Below the pieces are notes generated by a model. The model saw nothing but the letters and a program-made list of their open reading frames with translations. It was not told the origin of the DNA and did no database searches. Made by a program: the position numbers and the translations under genes. A stretch of DNA of 51,355 nucleotides, taken from assembly GCF_001044425.1 (NCBI RefSeq), contig NZ_LFML01000034.1:1-51355 (forward strand), given 5' to 3'. This DNA comes from Streptomyces roseus. Lineage in GTDB: Bacteria > Actinomycetota > Actinomycetes > Streptomycetales > Streptomycetaceae. Below, piece by piece: positions 1-8,425 of the stretch (its first letter is position 1; each line of letters starts with the position of its first letter).

Positions 1-190
1 GCCCGCCGACCCGCCCCGGCCCACCGGCCCGCCGGCCCGCCCGCCCACCGGCCCACCGGCCCACGGCCCGCCGTGCACCCCGCCGGCGGCCGTGATCGAT
101 CCGCAATCGATTCCCCGCTCGTCCGAGACCCATCAACGCTGTGTGTCGATACGCTCACCCCTCATGCCCGCAGTCCCCGAAACCCCCGAC
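1..190. other. Left-edge GC-rich stretch, no gene seen
   Basis: The first 75 bases are a low-complexity run of GCCC, CCGGCCC and CCACCGG units. The remainder leads into the first gene. No coding frame with a recognisable protein and no RNA gene is visible here. Confidence 0.5.
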
Positions 191-1402
191 ATGTCCACCC
201 AGCCCCGCCCGGTCTACGTGATCGGCGCCGGGCCCGGCGGCCTCGCGGCGGCCGCCGCGCTGCGCGCCCGCGGGGTGCGCGCGGTGGTCGTCGAGAAGTC
301 CGCCGTCGTCGGCGCCTCCTGGCGGGGGCACTACGACCGGCTCCACCTGCACACCACGCGCCGGCTCTCCGCCCTCCCGGGGCTCGCCATGCCGCGCCGG
401 TTCGGGCGGTGGGTGTCGCGGGACGACGTGGTGCGGTACCTGGAGAAGTACGCCGAGTTCCACGAGCTGGAGCTCGTCACCGGCGTCGAGGTGACCCGCA
501 TCGACCCCGCCCCCGGCGGGGACGGCTGGCTGCTGCACGCCAGCGGCGGCCGGGTGCTCGACGCCCGCGCCGTCGTCGTCGCCACCGGGTTCAACCACAC
601 GCCCGCGCTCCCCGACTGGCCGGGCCGGGACACGTACACCGGGGAGCTGGTGCACGCCCGCGAGTACCGCAACGCCGCGCCGTACGAGGGTCGGGACGTA
701 CTCGTCGTCGGCGCCGGCAACACCGGCGCCGAGTTGGCCGTCGACCTCGCCGAGGGCGGGGCCGCGCGGGTGCGGCTCGCCGTGCGCACCGCCCCGCACA
801 TCGTGCGCCGCTCCACCGCGGGCTGGCCCGCGCAGCGCACCGGGATCCTGGTGCGGCGGCTGCCCGTACGGCTCGTGGACCGGGTCGGCGCGCTCGTCGC
901 CAAGGCGTCCGTACCCGATCTGACGGCACACGGACTCCCCCGCCCCGACACCGGCCTGTACAGCAGGGTCAAGGAGGGCGCGATCCCGGTCCAGGACGTC
1001 GGCCTGATCGACGCGGTCCGCGCGGGGCGGGTGGAACCGGTCGCGGCCGTGGCCTCCTTCGAGGGCGCGCGGGTCATGCTCGCCGACGGCTCGCACATCA
1101 CCCCCGACGCGGTGGTGGCGGCCACCGGATACCGCCGCGGCCTGGAGGGGCTGGTCGGGCACCTGGACGTGCTCGACGGGCGCGGCCGTCCCCGTACGCA
1201 CGGACCGCGCACCCCCGCACAGGCCCCCGGCCTGTACTTCACCGGCTTCTCCAACCCCATCAGCGGCATGTTCCGCGAGATGGCCCTGGACGCGGAGAAG
1301 ATCGCCAAGGCCGTGGCCCGCCGCGTGGGGCCCCGCACCGGCCTCCCGCCGGCCGCGCCCCTCCCGGACACGGGCCTGCGTCCGGTCGACCCCCTCGCCT
1401 GA
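191..1402 (+). CDS. FAD/NAD(P)-dependent oxidoreductase, flavin monooxygenase-like
   Basis: A 403-residue flavoprotein of the FMO/Baeyer-Villiger-like class. It should bind FAD and NAD(P)H and may oxygenate a small substrate. An N-terminal dinucleotide fold is visible (VIGAGPGG, about residues 9-16), followed by a second Rossmann motif (VVGAGNTGAE, about residue 175). An ATGY motif typical of this family lies in the C-terminal third. I chose the ATG at 191 because it places the first GxGxxG close to the N terminus. An in-frame ATG at 164 is possible, and neither has a clear ribosome site. It precedes the acyl-CoA synthetase on the same strand but is separated from it by 176 bases carrying two operator-like repeats. 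The substrate cannot be deduced. Confidence 0.8.
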   Translation: MSTQPRPVYVIGAGPGGLAAAAALRARGVRAVVVEKSAVVGASWRGHYDRLHLHTTRRLSALPGLAMPRRFGRWVSRDDVVRYLEKYAEFHELELVTGVEVTRIDPAPGGDGWLLHASGGRVLDARAVVVATGFNHTPALPDWPGRDTYTGELVHAREYRNAAPYEGRDVLVVGAGNTGAELAVDLAEGGAARVRLAVRTAPHIVRRSTAGWPAQRTGILVRRLPVRLVDRVGALVAKASVPDLTAHGLPRPDTGLYSRVKEGAIPVQDVGLIDAVRAGRVEPVAAVASFEGARVMLADGSHITPDAVVAATGYRRGLEGLVGHLDVLDGRGRPRTHGPRTPAQAPGLYFTGFSNPISGMFREMALDAEKIAKAVARRVGPRTGLPPAAPLPDTGLRPVDPLA

Positions 1403-1504
1403 GACGCGTACGGGCGCGGCCGAATCGCGCCCTGGACCGCTCCCGGCGGGATCTGTCACCGTTCCACACACCACCTCCACCAGCTTTCCTGCGCAGCACT
1501 GTTC

Positions 1505-1519
1505 CTGACGACGCGTCAG
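1505..1519. promoter_or_regulatory. Operator-like inverted repeat, copy 1 (CTGACG-N3-CGTCAG)
   Basis: CTGACGACGCGTCAG is a perfect 6-bp inverted repeat around a 3-bp centre. It lies upstream of the acyl-CoA synthetase gene at 1579. The same 15-mer type recurs at 1529, 6604, 10619, 18033 and 18112. Its size and symmetry suit a TetR-family repressor (inference). Confidence 0.65.
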
Positions 1520-1528
1520 TTCAGTAAT

Positions 1529-1543
1529 CTGACTACGCGTCAG
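1529..1543. promoter_or_regulatory. Operator-like inverted repeat, copy 2
   Basis: CTGACTACGCGTCAG has one mismatch in its arms. It lies 24 bp centre-to-centre from copy 1 and 36 bp before the ATG at 1579. Two sites at about two helical turns suggest tight or cooperative control of the downstream synthetase gene. Confidence 0.65.
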
Positions 1544-1578
1544 TTATTGAGGTTCATCGAGCAGGAGCGGGCGGAACG

Positions 1579-3813
1579 ATGCTTGGATCTACTCACGGCA
1601 CCCTCACCACCGACTTCCGCGCACGTGTCGAGGCCTGCGGGGAGACCCCCAGGTCGGCCGTCCACTCCACGGCGGCCCCCTCCGCCGCGGACGCGGTCGC
1701 GGTGGACGTCAGCGGACGGCCCCTGCACGCCGACGTCCCCGACCTGGACCGGTTCTTCCGGCCCGAGTCGGTGGCCGTCATCGGCGCCTCCGACGCCGAC
1801 GGCAGACCGAACACCGGCATCACCCGCCGCCTCATCGCCTGGGCTGAGCGCGTCGGCGCCCGGATCCACCCCGTGCACCCCACCCGCCCCACCGTTTTCG
1901 GGCTGACCTGCCACGCGTCGGTGGCCGACCTGCCCGAACAGGTGGACCTCGCCGTCCTCCTCGTCGGCGATCCGCTGCCGGTGATCGAGGAACTGGCCGA
2001 GGCCAAGGTGAAGTTCGCCGTCGCCTTCGCCGCGGGTTTCGCCGAGACCGGCGCGGCCGGCGCCGCCGCCCAGGAGCGGCTCGCGGCGGCCGTCCGCCGC
2101 TCGGGCCTGCGCCTCCTCGGCCCCAACACCAACCTCAATGCCTTCGAGGAGTTCCGTGAGGACCTCGACGGCCCGGCGATCGCGCTGATCACCCAGTCCG
2201 GCCACCAGGGCCGGCCCGTCTACACCCTCCAGGAGCTGGGCATCCGGCTCTCCCACTGGGCTCCGACGGGCAACGAGGCCGACCTGGAGACCTCCGACTT
2301 CATCTCCTACTTCGCCGAGCGGCCCGAGGTGGGCGCCATCGCCTGCTACGTGGAAGGCCTCAAGGACGGCCGCCGGTTCCTCCTGGCAGCCGACCGCGCG
2401 GCCCGGGCCGGCGTCCCCGTCGTCGCCGTCAAGGTCGGCCGCACCGAGACCGGCGCCCGCACGGCCGCCTCCCACACCGGGAAGCTGACCGGCGCCGACA
2501 CCGTCGTGGACGCCGCGATGCGCCAGTTCGGCGTCATCCGCGTCGACGGGCTGGACGAGCTCCAGGACACCGCCGCGCTGCTCGCCCGGGCCCGCAAGCC
2601 GCTGGCCGACGGGGTCGTCGTGTACTCCATCTCCGGTGGCACCGGAGCCCACTTCTGCGACCTGGCGACCGAGGCGGGGCTGACGCTGCCCACCCTCTCC
2701 CAGGCCCGGCAGGACGAACTCCACCAGTGGATCCCGGAGTACCTGAACGTCGCCAACCCCGTGGACAACGGCGGCCACCCGGTCGGCGACTGGCGCGGCC
2801 GCAAGATCATCGACGCGATCCTCGCCGATCCGGCCGTGGGAATCCTGATCTGCCCGATCACCGGGCCCTTCCCCCCGATGAGCGACAAGCTGGCCCAGGA
2901 CCTGGTCGACGCGGCGGAGCGGACGGACAAGCTGATCTGCGTGGTCTGGGGCTCGCCGGTCGGCACCGAGGAGGCCTACCGCACCACCCTGCTCGGCTCC
3001 TCCCGCGTCGCCACGTTCCGTACGTTCGGCAACTGCATCACCGCCGTACGCGCCTACCTCGGCCACCACCGCTTCACGGCCGGCTACCGCTCCCCCTTCG
3101 AGGAGGCGCCGCGGACCCCGTCCCCCTCGTACCGCAAGGCGCAGGCGCTCATGCGGCCGGGCCAGCAGCTCAGCGAGCACGCGGCGAAGCAGCTGCTGCG
3201 GGCGTACGGGATACGGGTGCCCCGCGAGCAGCTCGTGACCAGCGCGGCGGCGGCGGTACGGGCCGCGGGGCTGGTGGGCTACCCGGTGGTGATGAAGGCC
3301 TCGGGGCCCCAGCTCGGGCACAAGACGGAGCTGGGCCTGGTCAAGATCGGCCTGACCTCGGCGAGCCAGATCCGCGACGCCTACCGCGAGCTCACGGACA
3401 TCGCCCGCTACGAGAACGTCCCGCTGGACGGCATCCTCGTCTGCCAGATGGTGGAGCGGGGCGTCGAGATGGTCGTCGGCGTCACCCAGGACCAGCTCTT
3501 CGGCCCGACGGTGACGGTGGGCCTGGGCGGGGTGCTGGTGGAGGTCCTGCACGACGCGGCGGTCCGCGTCCCGCCGTTCGGCGAGGACCAGGCGCGGGCG
3601 ATGCTGACGGAGCTGCGCGGCCACGCCCTGCTGGAGGGCGTGCGGGGAGCCCCGCCGGCCGACGTGGACGCGCTGGTGGAGGTGGTGCTCCGGGTCCAGC
3701 GGATGGCGCTCGAACTGGACGGCGTCCTCTCGGAACTGGACATCAACCCGCTGATGGTCCTCCCCCGCGGCCAGGGCGCGGTGGCCCTGGACGCACTCGC
3801 CGTCTGCCGCTGA
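1579..3813 (+). CDS. NDP-forming acyl-CoA synthetase (acetate--CoA ligase family)
   Basis: A 744-residue single-chain acyl-CoA synthetase of the ADP-forming acetyl-CoA synthetase type. It activates a carboxylic acid to its CoA thioester via a phosphohistidine. A CoA-binding Rossmann-like domain comes first (SVAVIGASDADG, about residues 62-73), followed by succinyl-CoA-ligase-like domains. His299 in ASHTGKLTG matches the position of the catalytic histidine of the family. A C-terminal ATP-grasp domain (about 520-740) includes PVVMKASGPQLGHKTELG and ends in ELDINPLMV. The ribosome site AGGAG lies 11 bases before the ATG. Two operator-like repeats in its promoter tie it to the other acyl-CoA genes nearby. 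The enoyl-CoA hydratase gene follows after 56 bases on the same strand. The acid substrate is unknown. Confidence 0.9.
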   Translation: MLGSTHGTLTTDFRARVEACGETPRSAVHSTAAPSAADAVAVDVSGRPLHADVPDLDRFFRPESVAVIGASDADGRPNTGITRRLIAWAERVGARIHPVHPTRPTVFGLTCHASVADLPEQVDLAVLLVGDPLPVIEELAEAKVKFAVAFAAGFAETGAAGAAAQERLAAAVRRSGLRLLGPNTNLNAFEEFREDLDGPAIALITQSGHQGRPVYTLQELGIRLSHWAPTGNEADLETSDFISYFAERPEVGAIACYVEGLKDGRRFLLAADRAARAGVPVVAVKVGRTETGARTAASHTGKLTGADTVVDAAMRQFGVIRVDGLDELQDTAALLARARKPLADGVVVYSISGGTGAHFCDLATEAGLTLPTLSQARQDELHQWIPEYLNVANPVDNGGHPVGDWRGRKIIDAILADPAVGILICPITGPFPPMSDKLAQDLVDAAERTDKLICVVWGSPVGTEEAYRTTLLGSSRVATFRTFGNCITAVRAYLGHHRFTAGYRSPFEEAPRTPSPSYRKAQALMRPGQQLSEHAAKQLLRAYGIRVPREQLVTSAAAAVRAAGLVGYPVVMKASGPQLGHKTELGLVKIGLTSASQIRDAYRELTDIARYENVPLDGILVCQMVERGVEMVVGVTQDQLFGPTVTVGLGGVLVEVLHDAAVRVPPFGEDQARAMLTELRGHALLEGVRGAPPADVDALVEVVLRVQRMALELDGVLSELDINPLMVLPRGQGAVALDALAVCR

Positions 3814-3869
3814 TCCGCCGCCGCGCGGGGCCGCACCGACCGTCCCCCTTCCGAACGGGAGTCCACCCC

Positions 3870-4672
3870 ATGACCAGCGCCCCCGCCGAAGAAGTGCTGC
3901 ACCGCATCGAGAGCGGCGTCTCGTGGATCACCCTCAACCGGCCGCACGCCATGAACGCCGTCACCTGGGACCAGCGCGAGCGCGTCATCGGGCTGCTCGC
4001 CGAGGCCGGCGCCGACCCCGGCGTGCGGGCCGTCGTCGTCCCGCCCCCGGCAAGGGCTTCTGCGCGGGCGCGGATCTGCGCGGTGCCCCCGCCGCACCGG
4101 GCGAGCGCCTCGCCGGCGACGTCGCCCGCATGATCCGGCTCGGCGCGCAGCGCCTGATCACCGCCGTGCTCGACTGCGAGAAGCCGGTGCTCGCGGCCGT
4201 CAACGGGACGGCCGCCGGCATCGGCGCTCACCTCGCGCTCGCCTGCGACCTCGTCATCGCCGCCGAATCGGCGCGCTTCATCGAGGTGTTCGTCCGCCGC
4301 GGCCTGGTCCCCGACGGCGGCGGCGCGTACCTGCTCCCGCGCCTCGTCGGACCGCAGAAGGCCAAGGAGCTCATGTTCTTCGGCGACGCCGTCCCGGCGG
4401 CCGAGGCCGCGCGCCTCGGCCTCGTCAACCGGGTCGTTCCCGACGCGGAGCTGGAGGCGACCGCCCGCTCGTGGGCCGAGCGCCTCGCGCAGGGCCCGAC
4501 CCGCGCCGTCGCCCTGACCAAGCAGCTGGTGAACGCCTCCCTGGACGGCGGGCGGGCGGCCGCGCTGGCCGCCGAGGCCATCGCTCAGGAGATCAACATG
4601 ACCACCGCCGACGCGAACGAGGGCGTGGCCTCGTTCGTGGAGCGCCGCTCGCCCAAGTACCTCGGCCGCTGA
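3870..4672 (+). pseudogene. Enoyl-CoA hydratase, frameshifted
   Basis: Crotonase-family enoyl-CoA hydratase/isomerase split across two frames. From the ATG at 3870 one frame gives the N terminus (SWITLNRPHAMNAV, then GVRAVVV). From about 4049 another frame gives GKGFCAGADLRGAP and the rest of a normal crotonase to the stop at 4672, including AAVNGTAAGIGAHLALACD, which forms the oxyanion-hole region, and RGLVPDGGGAYLLPRLVG. The break is in a C-rich run near 4041-4048. There, 8 bases sit where 9 are expected between the conserved VVV strand and GKGFCAG. Restoring one base gives a 267-residue protein, the usual family length. It is either a true one-base deletion or a sequencing error. It probably hydrates the enoyl-CoA made by the neighbouring dehydrogenases. 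Confidence 0.8.
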
Positions 4673-4681
4673 CCGGGTGCC

Positions 4682-5473
4682 TCACATCATCGGGTCCGGC
4701 TTCAGCAGGGCGAACACGGCTCCGGACGGGTCAGCGACCCACGCGATCCGGCCGACGCCCGGCACGTCCACGGCCGGCATGAGCACCGAACCGCCGTTGC
4801 CGCCCGCCGCCGCCACCGTCGCGTCGACGTCCGCGACGTTGAAGTACGGGACCCAGCGCGGCTTCTCGACGCCGTCGCCCGCCCCGTCGCCCATGGGAGC
4901 GACCCCGCCGAAGGAGGTCTGCTGCTGGTCGCCGTCCTTGAGGCTCAGCACGCGGTACGTCATCCCGGGCGTCTGCATGTCCTGGCTGCGCCAGCCGAAG
5001 ACACCGTTGTAGAAGGTGATGGCCGCGGCCGGGTCCGGCACGTGCAGCTCCGCCCACACCAGGCTGTTCTCGTCGGAGACCTTCCCCAGTCCGGCGGTCT
5101 TGCCGGGCTGCCAGAGCGCGAACTCGGCGCCCTGCGGGTCGGTGGCCTGGGCGAGCCAGCCCTCGCCCATGACGTCCATGGGCTCCATCCGGATCTTCCC
5201 GCCGCCGGACCGGACGGCCGAGACCGTGGCCTGGATGTCGTCGGCCTTGAAGTGCAGCATCCAGGCGGAACTCGCCCCCTCCTCGGTGAGCGGCCCGAGG
5301 GCGGCGACGGTCTTGCCGTCCGACTGGAAGAACCCGTACCCGCCGGCGTCCGGGCCCAGGTCGGTGAAGGTCCAGCCGAAGACGGTGCTGTAGAACCCCG
5401 CGGCGCCGGTGGTGTCGGGGCTGCCGAGGTCGAGCCAGACGGGCGATCCGAGACGGTAGTCGGTGCCGAGCAT
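4682..5473 (-). CDS. VOC family protein with two glyoxalase-like domains
   Basis: A 263-residue protein made of two tandem vicinal-oxygen-chelate (glyoxalase/bleomycin resistance/dioxygenase fold) modules, about residues 1-120 and 130-263. Each has the WxDLxxPD..AAxxFYxxVFGW signature. Such proteins bind metals or small ligands, and the substrate of this subclass is generally unknown. The start is the ATG at 5473, preceded by a perfect AGGAGG; the longer upstream frame is unlikely. It converges with the enoyl-CoA hydratase, whose stop is only 9 bases away. It resembles the two-domain VOC protein at 11731 in this window, so the two may be paralogues. Confidence 0.85.
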   Translation of the reverse strand: MLGTDYRLGSPVWLDLGSPDTTGAAGFYSTVFGWTFTDLGPDAGGYGFFQSDGKTVAALGPLTEEGASSAWMLHFKADDIQATVSAVRSGGGKIRMEPMDVMGEGWLAQATDPQGAEFALWQPGKTAGLGKVSDENSLVWAELHVPDPAAAITFYNGVFGWRSQDMQTPGMTYRVLSLKDGDQQQTSFGGVAPMGDGAGDGVEKPRWVPYFNVADVDATVAAAGGNGGSVLMPAVDVPGVGRIAWVADPSGAVFALLKPDPMM

Positions 5474-5617
5474 GGGAGTCCTCCTGAGGAACGGGTGGAT
5501 CGGGATCGGGCCGGGGGCCACGATGCCGACCTGCCGCGGGGCGGCCCGGCGTACGGGTCCAGGCGGGGCAGTGGATTCACCCGTACGGGCGCCTGCGCGG
5601 GGACCGCCCCGCCCCGG

Positions 5618-6514
5618 CTACCGGCGGTGCAGGGTTTCGGCGTACCGGGGGTGGAGGTCGTCCGGATCGCCCATGACGCAGAACACCTCGGGCCGTTCGG
5701 CCGTGCCGGCCGCCTGCCAGTCGCGCAGGGGGCCGCAGCCCTCGATCGTGAGCGTGACGCGGTCGCGCGTCCGGTCGAAGAGGCCGCCGGCCTCCCGCCC
5801 CGGCTCGAACTCCCACGTCCCGGTCCCCGAGCACGTGCCCCACAGCCCGGCCGGCGCGACCAGGGGCAGGTTCTCGGCCACGGCCTCGCCCCGCTCCCCC
5901 AGCCGCAGCCGGTACGCGCCCCCGCCGCCGGTCCACTCCCCGGCGTACTGCCCCCGTTCCAGCCGGGGCGGCTCGTACGCGCCGAGCCCGGTACGGTCCT
6001 GGAGGAAGGCGCCGAACGCGCACAGGAGCAGGGCCGCCCCGGTGACGGCGCCGACTCGGGCCGCCATCCCGGTCCAGCCGAGCGACCGGTGGTGCGCGTA
6101 CGAGGCCGCGGCGACCGGGAGCACCCCGGCGCCCGCGATCCACAGCAGTGTCCGGCCGTACGGCAGGTCCCAGCCGGCCGCCGCGCACCCCGCGTAGGCG
6201 GCCGCGAGACCGGCCGCGAAGAGCGGCGCCCACCGCGGGTCGCCCAGCGCTCGCGTCAGCGCCATCACCGGCAGGGTGAACAGCACCCGGTGCAGGTACG
6301 CGGCCAGGACCACCACGAGGAACATCGGCGCCGCCGCGGCGAAGACGGCGGAACCGATGCCGAGGCCGTGGTCGTCGCGCATGCCGGAGGTGGCGAGGAA
6401 GAGCGCTCCCGCCACGACGCACTGCCCGGTGAAGGCCAGCTCCGATCCGGTCGACAGCCGCGGGCGGCCGCCCGCGCGCGCGGCCGGTTCCGTGTGCACG
6501 TCCGGTATCCCCAT
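5618..6514 (-). CDS. Integral membrane protein, unknown function
   Basis: A 298-residue protein I do not recognise. The N-terminal 170 residues contain about six hydrophobic segments (roughly 25-44, 53-75, 77-92, 95-116, 118-138 and 148-168). The C-terminal 120 residues look soluble. They contain LERGQYAGEWTGGGGAYRLRLGE and a TLTIEGCG segment, suggesting a beta-rich extracytoplasmic domain. The start is the ATG at 6514, after a G-rich ribosome site. A perfect 16-bp palindrome (6531-6546) lies just upstream and could control it. The divergent flavin reductase gene shares this intergenic region. Confidence 0.7.
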   Translation of the reverse strand: MGIPDVHTEPAARAGGRPRLSTGSELAFTGQCVVAGALFLATSGMRDDHGLGIGSAVFAAAAPMFLVVVLAAYLHRVLFTLPVMALTRALGDPRWAPLFAAGLAAAYAGCAAAGWDLPYGRTLLWIAGAGVLPVAAASYAHHRSLGWTGMAARVGAVTGAALLLCAFGAFLQDRTGLGAYEPPRLERGQYAGEWTGGGGAYRLRLGERGEAVAENLPLVAPAGLWGTCSGTGTWEFEPGREAGGLFDRTRDRVTLTIEGCGPLRDWQAAGTAERPEVFCVMGDPDDLHPRYAETLHRR

Positions 6515-6530
6515 GCCCCCGCCCCCATGG

Positions 6531-6546
6531 ATTGAACGCGTTCAAT
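6531..6546. promoter_or_regulatory. Perfect 16-bp palindrome, probable operator
   Basis: ATTGAACGCGTTCAAT is perfectly symmetric. It sits 16 bases upstream of the membrane protein start at 6514, between divergent genes. The TTGAACGCGTTCAA core resembles operators of TetR-family regulators. It differs from the CTGACG-type repeat 57 bp away, so two regulators may act here. Confidence 0.6.
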
Positions 6547-6603
6547 TCATGGGGACGATACACCTTCCCCCTTTCCGAGTCACCCGTCCGCGCCCCTTCC
6601 CAT

Positions 6604-6618
6604 CTGACGGAGCGTCAG
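6604..6618. promoter_or_regulatory. Operator-like inverted repeat (CTGACG-N3-CGTCAG)
   Basis: CTGACGGAGCGTCAG has perfect 6-bp arms. It lies 18-32 bases before the first candidate start of the flavin reductase, where a repressor would block the promoter or start region. It is the same motif as at 1505, 10619, 18033 and 18112. Confidence 0.65.
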
Positions 6619-6650
6619 CTTCAATCGGTGGCGTGATGGGACACGCAGGG

Positions 6651-7277
6651 ATGGCGGCCACCGTCGTCCGATACCTCAGGTCCGTCGGCTCCCCCACCTC
6701 CGCCCCCTCGGAGCGGGATCCGGACGCCGGCCGCGTCGACGCGCTGCCGCGCCCCGATCTGCGGGCCGTCGGCGAGGACGAGCGCGCACCCGTCAGCCCC
6801 GCCGAGTTCCGGTCCGTACTCGGGAACTTCGCCAGCGGGGTCACCGTCATCACCGCCCCGGCGGCCGAGGGCGAGGACGGCCCGGCCGGGTTCGCCTGCC
6901 AGTCCTTCGCCTCGCTGTCGCTCGACCCGCCGCTGGTCACGTTCATGGTGGCCCGGACCTCGACCACCTGGCCCCGCATCGCCCGCGCCGGGGTTTTCTG
7001 CGTCAACATCCTCGGCGCCGAGCAGGGCGGACTGTGCCGGGCCTTCGCCGTCAGCGGCGCCGACAAGTTCGCGGGCGTCGCGCACACCCCGGCCCCCGTG
7101 ACCGGATCACCGCAGCTCGACGCCGTGCCCGCCTGGATCGACTGCCGCGTCCACGCCGTGCACACCGGCGGGGACCACCTGATCGTGGTCGGCCGGGTCG
7201 AGGCCATGGGCGCCGCCGGCGAGGACGGCCCGCTCCTGTTCCACAAGGGCCGTTTCGGCCGCCTCGCCGCCGACTGA
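6651..7277 (+). CDS. Flavin reductase family protein
   Basis: A 208-residue flavin reductase-like, FMN-binding split-barrel protein. It supplies reduced flavin to a two-component monooxygenase. Family features are FRSVLGNFASGVTVIT near residue 50, then GFACQSFASLSLDPPLVTFMVARTSTTWPRI (flavin and loop region), FCVNILGAEQ, and a late HLIVVGRVEAM. The ATG at 6651 is preferred; an in-frame ATG at 6636 (and GTG at 6633) would add five or six residues. A TetR-type operator lies immediately upstream. No obvious oxygenase partner is adjacent; the flavoprotein at 191 or a gene outside the window are candidates. A strong terminator follows. Confidence 0.85.
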   Translation: MAATVVRYLRSVGSPTSAPSERDPDAGRVDALPRPDLRAVGEDERAPVSPAEFRSVLGNFASGVTVITAPAAEGEDGPAGFACQSFASLSLDPPLVTFMVARTSTTWPRIARAGVFCVNILGAEQGGLCRAFAVSGADKFAGVAHTPAPVTGSPQLDAVPAWIDCRVHAVHTGGDHLIVVGRVEAMGAAGEDGPLLFHKGRFGRLAAD

Positions 7278-7305
7278 CCCCGCGTACTGCGCGACGAGCG
7301 AAGTT

Positions 7306-7331
7306 CCCGCCTCCGGACGGCCGGAGGCGGG
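7306..7331. terminator. Bidirectional stem-loop terminator
   Basis: CCCGCCTCCGG pairs perfectly with CCGGAGGCGGG (11 bp) around an ACGG loop, followed by GTCTT on the plus strand. It lies between the convergent flavin reductase (stop 7277) and alcohol dehydrogenase (stop 7358). Confidence 0.8.
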
Positions 7332-7357
7332 GTCTTCGGCCCTCGCGCCGCACGCGC

Positions 7358-8425
7358 TCAGAACGTGAGCACGCCCCGCGCCACCCGGCCGTGCCGGGCG
7401 TCGTCCACGGCCTTGGCGAAGTCCTCGACCGGGTAGGTCTCCGTGACCAGTTCGTCGAGCAGCAGCCTGCCCTGCCGGTAGAGCTCCGCGTACAGGGCGA
7501 TGTCCCGCTGCGGACGGGAGGAGCCGTACCGGCAGCCCATGATCGTCTTGTCCAGGTACATGGACGACACCATGAAGGAGGCCTCCTCCTTGAACCCCGG
7601 CACCCCGAGCAGGATCGCCTGCCCGTGCCGGTCCAGGAGGTCGACGGCCTGGCGGATCAGCTTGACGCTGCCCACGCACTCGAAGGCGTGGTCGGCACCC
7701 GTCGGGAGGATCTCGCGCACCGCCGCCGGGGAGTCGGGTACGGCCGACGCGTCGATGAAGTGCGTGGCCCCGAACTGCCGGGCCACCGCCTCCTTCGCCG
7801 GGTTCGCGTCCACCGCCACGATGGTGCCCGCGCCCGCGATCCGCGCGCCCTGGATCACGTTGAGTCCGATGCCGCCCGTGCCGATGACGACCACCGACTC
7901 GCCGTGGCCGACGCGGGCCCGGTTCAGTACGGCGCCCACGCCCGTCAGGACACCGCAGCCGATGAGCGCCGCCGACGTCGGCGGGATGTCGGCCGGGATC
8001 TTCACGGCCTGGACGGCCTTGACGATCGTCCGCTCCGCGAAGGCCGAGTTCGAAGCGAACTGGAACAGCGGCCTGCCGCCCCGCGAGAACGGCTGCCCCG
8101 GCATCCCGATCGCCTTGCGGCACATGGTCGGCCGGCCCCGGTCGCAGTCGGCGCAGGCACCGCAGTTGGCCAGCGTCGACAGGGAGACGTGGTCGCCCGG
8201 CGCCACATGCGTCACACCCGGACCGACCGCTTCCACCACCCCCGCGCCCTCGTGCCCCAGGACCACCGGCGGCGGGAAGGGTATGGTCCCGTCGATCACC
8301 GACAGGTCGCTGTGGCACAGCCCGGCCGCCGAGATCGCGACCAGCACCTCCCCCGGCCCCGGATCGCGGATCTCCAGATCCTCGACCACCTGGACCTGCT
8401 TTCCGTCGAAGACGACGCCTCTCAC
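7358..8425 (-). CDS. Zn-dependent alcohol dehydrogenase (MDR superfamily)
   Basis: A 355-residue medium-chain dehydrogenase that oxidises an alcohol or aldehyde with NAD(P)+. Catalytic zinc ligands are Cys37 (GLCHSD) and His58 with Glu59 (GHEGAG). Structural zinc cysteines are 88, 91, 94 and 102. The nucleotide-binding motif GTGGIG is at 182-187. The start is GTG at 8425 with AAGGAG seven bases upstream. That GTG overlaps the stop of the acyl-CoA dehydrogenase (GTGA), so the two are translationally coupled. It is the last gene of the SDR - acyl-CoA dehydrogenase - alcohol dehydrogenase operon, controlled from the operator at 10619. It probably handles a hydroxylated intermediate of the same pathway. 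Confidence 0.88.
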   Translation of the reverse strand: MRGVVFDGKQVQVVEDLEIRDPGPGEVLVAISAAGLCHSDLSVIDGTIPFPPPVVLGHEGAGVVEAVGPGVTHVAPGDHVSLSTLANCGACADCDRGRPTMCRKAIGMPGQPFSRGGRPLFQFASNSAFAERTIVKAVQAVKIPADIPPTSAALIGCGVLTGVGAVLNRARVGHGESVVVIGTGGIGLNVIQGARIAGAGTIVAVDANPAKEAVARQFGATHFIDASAVPDSPAAVREILPTGADHAFECVGSVKLIRQAVDLLDRHGQAILLGVPGFKEEASFMVSSMYLDKTIMGCRYGSSRPQRDIALYAELYRQGRLLLDELVTETYPVEDFAKAVDDARHGRVARGVLTF

